Below are positions 8,041-10,592 of a stretch of DNA of 10,592 bases, in pieces. The position numbers and the translations under genes are program-made. Under the pieces are notes generated by a model, which ran no database searches, had not been told where the DNA came from, and saw only the letters and a list, made by a program, of their open reading frames with translations. Within the stretch, counting starts at the first letter, position 1, and each line of letters opens with the position of its first letter. This DNA is from an uncultured Oscillospiraceae bacterium (GTDB lineage: Bacteria > Bacillota > Clostridia > Oscillospirales > Acutalibacteraceae): assembly GCA_900552115.1 (NCBI GenBank), contig URYP01000072.1, positions 1-10,592 on the forward strand. The letters are read 5' to 3'.

Positions 8041-8077
8041 TCCATCGCCGCCTTTTACCGCTATTCGCGGAGATGGA
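8041..8077 (-). promoter_or_regulatory. Predicted fold-back in the permease mRNA leader
   Basis: In the leader, TCCATC (8077-8072) can pair with GATGGA (8046-8041), enclosing a small hairpin CCGC-GAATA-GCGG (8070-8058). The structure ends four bases before the ribosome binding site. It is too short for a classic PyrR attenuator and has no terminator, so a regulatory role is speculative. Confidence 0.3.
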
Positions 8078-8080
8078 CAA

Positions 8081-8105
8081 ATTATCCCTATTATAATGGA
8101 ATAAT
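8081..8105. promoter_or_regulatory. Near-palindrome over the permease -10 box, possible operator
   Basis: A 25-bp imperfect dyad centred on 8093 has 9 of 12 paired positions complementary. Its outer arms are ATTATCCC (8081-8088) and GGAATAAT (8098-8105), and the centre contains the -10 hexamer. A repressor dimer bound here would block the permease promoter. It does not resemble the Gram-positive PurBox. No regulator gene is in the window. Confidence 0.35.
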
Positions 8106-8118
8106 CGACGCTTGTAAA
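8090..8118 (-). promoter_or_regulatory. Sigma-A type promoter of the uracil permease gene
   Basis: The minus strand reads TTTACA (8118-8113, 5 of 6 matches to TTGACA), a 17-bp spacer, then a perfect TATAAT (8095-8090). Transcription would start near 8083, giving a leader of about 59 nt before the ATG at 8024. This is the best promoter in the window. Confidence 0.8.
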
Positions 8119-8214
8119 CAGGCTTTTTCCCCTGCCCCCGTTTTCTCTCAGAAAAGATTTACAGTGTGTTCATCTTTCCCGTTTCTTATCGTTTTACAAT
8201 ATGTCTATTATTTA

Positions 8215-8235
8215 CCGCTTTTTTCCGTAAAGCGG
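8215..8235 (+). promoter_or_regulatory. Hairpin upstream of the ABC transporter ribosome binding site
   Basis: CCGCTTT (8215-8221) and AAAGCGG (8229-8235) form a perfect 7-bp stem with a 7-nt loop, ending six bases before AGGAGG. An alternative pairing, TTTAC (8211-8215) with GTAAA (8227-8231), excludes it. It could be an mRNA leader structure or a DNA operator. No convincing promoter for this gene was found in 8106-8240: TATTAT at 8206-8211 lacks a good -35 box. Confidence 0.35.
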
Positions 8236-8241
8236 CCGTGC

Positions 8242-8247
8242 AGGAGG
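8242..8247 (+). promoter_or_regulatory. Ribosome binding site of the ABC transporter gene
   Basis: A perfect AGGAGG stands 11 bases before the ATG at 8259. The spacing is slightly long, but it clearly favours this start over the upstream in-frame ATG at 8166. Confidence 0.8.
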
Positions 8248-8258
8248 ACGATAAAGAC

Positions 8259-10571
8259 ATGCTGCAGTTAAAAAACATCTGCAAGAGCTATACGACCGGT
8301 GATTTTGTCCAGCACGCGCTGAACGGCGTCAGCCTGGATTTCCGCGAAAATGAATTCGTCGCCATTTTGGGCCAGAGCGGCTCGGGTAAAACGACTCTGC
8401 TGAACATTGTTGGCGGGTTGGACAGGTACGACAGCGGTGACCTGATTATCAACGGCACGTCCACCCGCCAGTTTAAAAATACCGACTGGGACGCCTACCG
8501 CAACAACAGTGTGGGCTTTATTTTTCAAAGCTATAACCTGATTGGCCACATCAGTGTGCTGCAGAATGTCGAGATGGGCATGACCCTGAGCGGCGTTTCC
8601 GCCGCCCGGCGGCGACAGAAAGCGCTGGATCTGCTGGAAAAAGTGGGGATTAAAGAGCACGCCAAAAAGAAACCAGCCCAGCTTTCCGGCGGCCAGATGC
8701 AGCGGGTGGCCATCGCGCGGGCGCTGGCCAACGATCCCGATATTATTCTGGCCGATGAGCCGACCGGCGCGCTGGACAGCGAAACCAGCATCCAGATCAT
8801 GAATTTGATAAAGGAAATCGCCAAAGACAAGCTGGTTATTATGGTCACCCACAACCCGGGGCTCGCTTCCGAATATGCCGACCGCATCATCGAACTGCAG
8901 GACGGCCAGATTCTCAGCGATTCCCATCCGCTTGGGGAGGACGAGTCGGTGGCGAGCGATTACAAGCTCAAAAAAACCGCCATGAGCTATCCCACGGCTC
9001 TCAAACTCTCCTTTAACAACATCCTCACCAAAAAAGGGCGCACCATCCTCACCGCGTTCGCCGCCAGCATCGGTATCATCGGCATTGCGCTGGTGATGGC
9101 CCTGTCCAACGGCTTTGATAAAAAGATCGACGAGTTCGAGTCTTCGGCATTGGCGCAGTATCCGGTGGTAATCCAGCAGCAGGCGATGGACATGAGCGTG
9201 GAAAGCATGCAGGCCATGCACGACGAGGCCGCCGGCAAAGCGGACAGCGCCTTTCCCAGTGACAAAAAGGTGTTTCCCTACGACAAGAAAAACAGCTCCA
9301 TTTCGCACCAGAACAAACTGACCGACGATTATATCAAGTATCTTGACAACATTGATAAATCCCTCATTTCCGGCGTGTCCTACATCCGCGGGCTCAATAT
9401 GAACCTGCTGATGAAATCCGGCGACACGGTTAAGCCGGTCAGCGCCTCCGCCGTGCATTTTTCCGCCCTGCCCCAGAGCGCGCAGGCCGGCGACGGTACG
9501 CTGGAAAACAACTACGACATCCTGGCCGGGCAGTATCCCGCCTCCAAGACCGATATTGTGCTGGTGGTTGACAACAGCAACCGGGTGGACAAAACCATCC
9601 TGGAGGCCATGGGCCTCGATGGGGATGCGGAATCCCTGCCTTTCGACAAGATTGTGGGCATGACCTTCAAACTGGCGATGAACGACGACTATTATCAGGA
9701 GATCGCCGGCCGCTATACCGTCACGCCCGATCTGCAGAAAGCCTTTGACAGCCAGGATTCCATAACCGTCAAAATTGCCGGCATCGTCCGCATCAAAGAG
9801 GACAGCATGCTCACCATATTGCAGGAGGGACTGGCCTATACGGAGGATCTGGCTGCCGCTGTAGCGGACAATGCCAAAGATTCGGCGATTGTCAAAGCCC
9901 AGAAAGACAGCAAGTATAACGTTTTGACCGGTGAGCCGTTTGACCTGTCCACCGAAGAAGGCAAGCAGGTGCAAGAGCAGACCTTTGCCTATCTGGGCGC
10001 CACCACCGTACCGTATGACATCATGATTTTCCCGAAAGACTTTGACGCCAAAGCAGAGGTTCTCGCCTATCTGGACGAGTGGAACAAGGACAAAAGCGAC
10101 GCGGACACCATTGTTTACACCGACCTTGCGGACGTAATGACCACGTTAAGCGGTGACATTATGGACGCTATTACAATTGTCCTGGTGGCCTTTTCCGCCA
10201 TTTCCCTGGTCGTATCCTCCATTATGATCGGGATTATCACCTACATCTCCGTGCTGGAGCGCACGAAGGAAATCGGTGTGCTGCGCGCGCTGGGCGCCCG
10301 CAAAAAGGATATCCACCGCGTTTTCGACGCGGAAACCTTTATAATCGGCCTATGCTCCGGCGGGCTGGGCATTTTTATCGCCTGGCTGCTGACCTTCCCG
10401 GTCAACGCCATTTTAAAGGATATGACCGATTTACCCAATGTGGCCCAGATCAACCCACTGCATGCCCTTATCCTGATCGTCGTCAGCGTGGCGCTGACCG
10501 TCATCGGCGGATTGATTCCCTCCAAATTGGCCGCCAAACGCGACCCGGTTGTGGCGCTGCGGAGCGAATAG
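8259..10571 (+). CDS. ABC transporter, fused ATPase and FtsX/MacB-type permease
   Basis: A single-chain half transporter of 770 residues that should act as a membrane homodimer. The N-terminal ATPase (about 1-225) has Walker A GQSGSGKTT at 38-46, a Q-loop Gln90, signature LSGGQ at 142-146, Walker B ILADE at 163-167 with Glu167, and the switch His198. The permease part has one membrane span at about 263-285, a large external domain of about 350 residues (286-635), then three spans near 636-660, 692-714 and 733-755. VLERTKEIGVLRALGARKKD at 665-684 is the FtsX-family coupling segment. The four-span layout matches MacB-like type VII ABC systems, which transmit force or export substrates from the outer face, rather than ten-span BceB. 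The substrate is unknown: peptide, antibiotic or lipoprotein-related roles are possible. The ATG at 8259 was chosen for its AGGAGG site; the extension to 8166 adds 31 residues without support. No partner gene is visible before the window ends 21 bases later. Confidence 0.93.
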   Translation: MLQLKNICKSYTTGDFVQHALNGVSLDFRENEFVAILGQSGSGKTTLLNIVGGLDRYDSGDLIINGTSTRQFKNTDWDAYRNNSVGFIFQSYNLIGHISVLQNVEMGMTLSGVSAARRRQKALDLLEKVGIKEHAKKKPAQLSGGQMQRVAIARALANDPDIILADEPTGALDSETSIQIMNLIKEIAKDKLVIMVTHNPGLASEYADRIIELQDGQILSDSHPLGEDESVASDYKLKKTAMSYPTALKLSFNNILTKKGRTILTAFAASIGIIGIALVMALSNGFDKKIDEFESSALAQYPVVIQQQAMDMSVESMQAMHDEAAGKADSAFPSDKKVFPYDKKNSSISHQNKLTDDYIKYLDNIDKSLISGVSYIRGLNMNLLMKSGDTVKPVSASAVHFSALPQSAQAGDGTLENNYDILAGQYPASKTDIVLVVDNSNRVDKTILEAMGLDGDAESLPFDKIVGMTFKLAMNDDYYQEIAGRYTVTPDLQKAFDSQDSITVKIAGIVRIKEDSMLTILQEGLAYTEDLAAAVADNAKDSAIVKAQKDSKYNVLTGEPFDLSTEEGKQVQEQTFAYLGATTVPYDIMIFPKDFDAKAEVLAYLDEWNKDKSDADTIVYTDLADVMTTLSGDIMDAITIVLVAFSAISLVVSSIMIGIITYISVLERTKEIGVLRALGARKKDIHRVFDAETFIIGLCSGGLGIFIAWLLTFPVNAILKDMTDLPNVAQINPLHALILIVVSVALTVIGGLIPSKLAAKRDPVVALRSE

Positions 10572-10592
10572 GCCCCCTATATGTGTATCATA

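Noticed and set aside
8025..8083. PyrR attenuator or nucleobase riboswitch in the permease leader
   Set aside because: The leader is only about 59 nt, has no terminator/antiterminator pair, and shows no PyrR-loop or purine-riboswitch core that I can recognise.
8166..8258. N-terminal extension of the ABC transporter
   Set aside because: The hydrophobic 31-residue extension comes from intergenic sequence including the hairpin and AGGAGG site, and ATPase domains of this family begin near the ATG at 8259.
8268..9974. A 568-codon open frame on the minus strand opposite the ABC transporter
   Set aside because: It runs antisense to an unmistakable ATPase-permease gene. Its composition is typical of antisense translation and it has no family motifs.
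10572..10592. Downstream gene or terminator after the ABC transporter
   Set aside because: Only 21 bases remain and no stem or start signal is visible.

Overview
The window (about 55-58% GC by eye) holds three long genes and two short intergenic regions. It looks like chromosome of a Gram-positive anaerobe of the Clostridia, plausibly a gut Oscillospiraceae/Ruminococcaceae-type bacterium. The reasons are strong AGGAGG-type ribosome binding sites, a secreted enzyme ending in FIVAR and dockerin modules, a clostridial-style uracil permease, and a fused ATPase-FtsX ABC exporter. The taxonomic call is inference. No mobile element, CRISPR array, tRNA or rRNA was seen.

Layout: (1) 38-6313, minus strand, a 2091-residue secreted multimodular enzyme. 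From the N-terminus it has a signal peptide, a GLUG-like repeat region, a polysaccharide lyase family 8 (PL8, hyaluronate/chondroitin/xanthan lyase type) catalytic module, three F5/8 type C (CBM32-like) modules, a FIVAR helical module, an unassigned beta-rich module, an SGNH/GDSL hydrolase, a DUF5018-like beta-sandwich, a second FIVAR module and a C-terminal dockerin. (2) 6543-8024, minus strand, an NCS2-family uracil permease with its own promoter (TTTACA-17-TATAAT) and a strong intrinsic terminator, so it is probably monocistronic and the lyase is transcribed separately. (3) 8259-10571, plus strand, a MacB-like single-chain ABC transporter half, divergent from the permease across a 234-bp intergenic region.

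The three genes show no obvious shared pathway. The lyase gene is the most interesting item. It joins a lyase and a probable carbohydrate esterase in one chain, with three glycan-binding modules and a dockerin. This resembles the host-glycan enzymes of Clostridium perfringens (CBM32, FIVAR, dockerin) and suggests attack on an acetylated or otherwise decorated acidic polysaccharide, possibly within a cohesin-dockerin complex. Several of its motifs depart from the textbook forms.

The intergenic DNA carries possible regulatory symmetry: a near-palindrome over the permease -10 box, a palindrome and direct repeat over the lyase -10 box, small leader hairpins, and an 8-mer (TTTACCGC) present upstream of all three genes. 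These are sequence observations with no known regulator attached. I do not see a clearly new biological system beyond the unusual modular enzyme.
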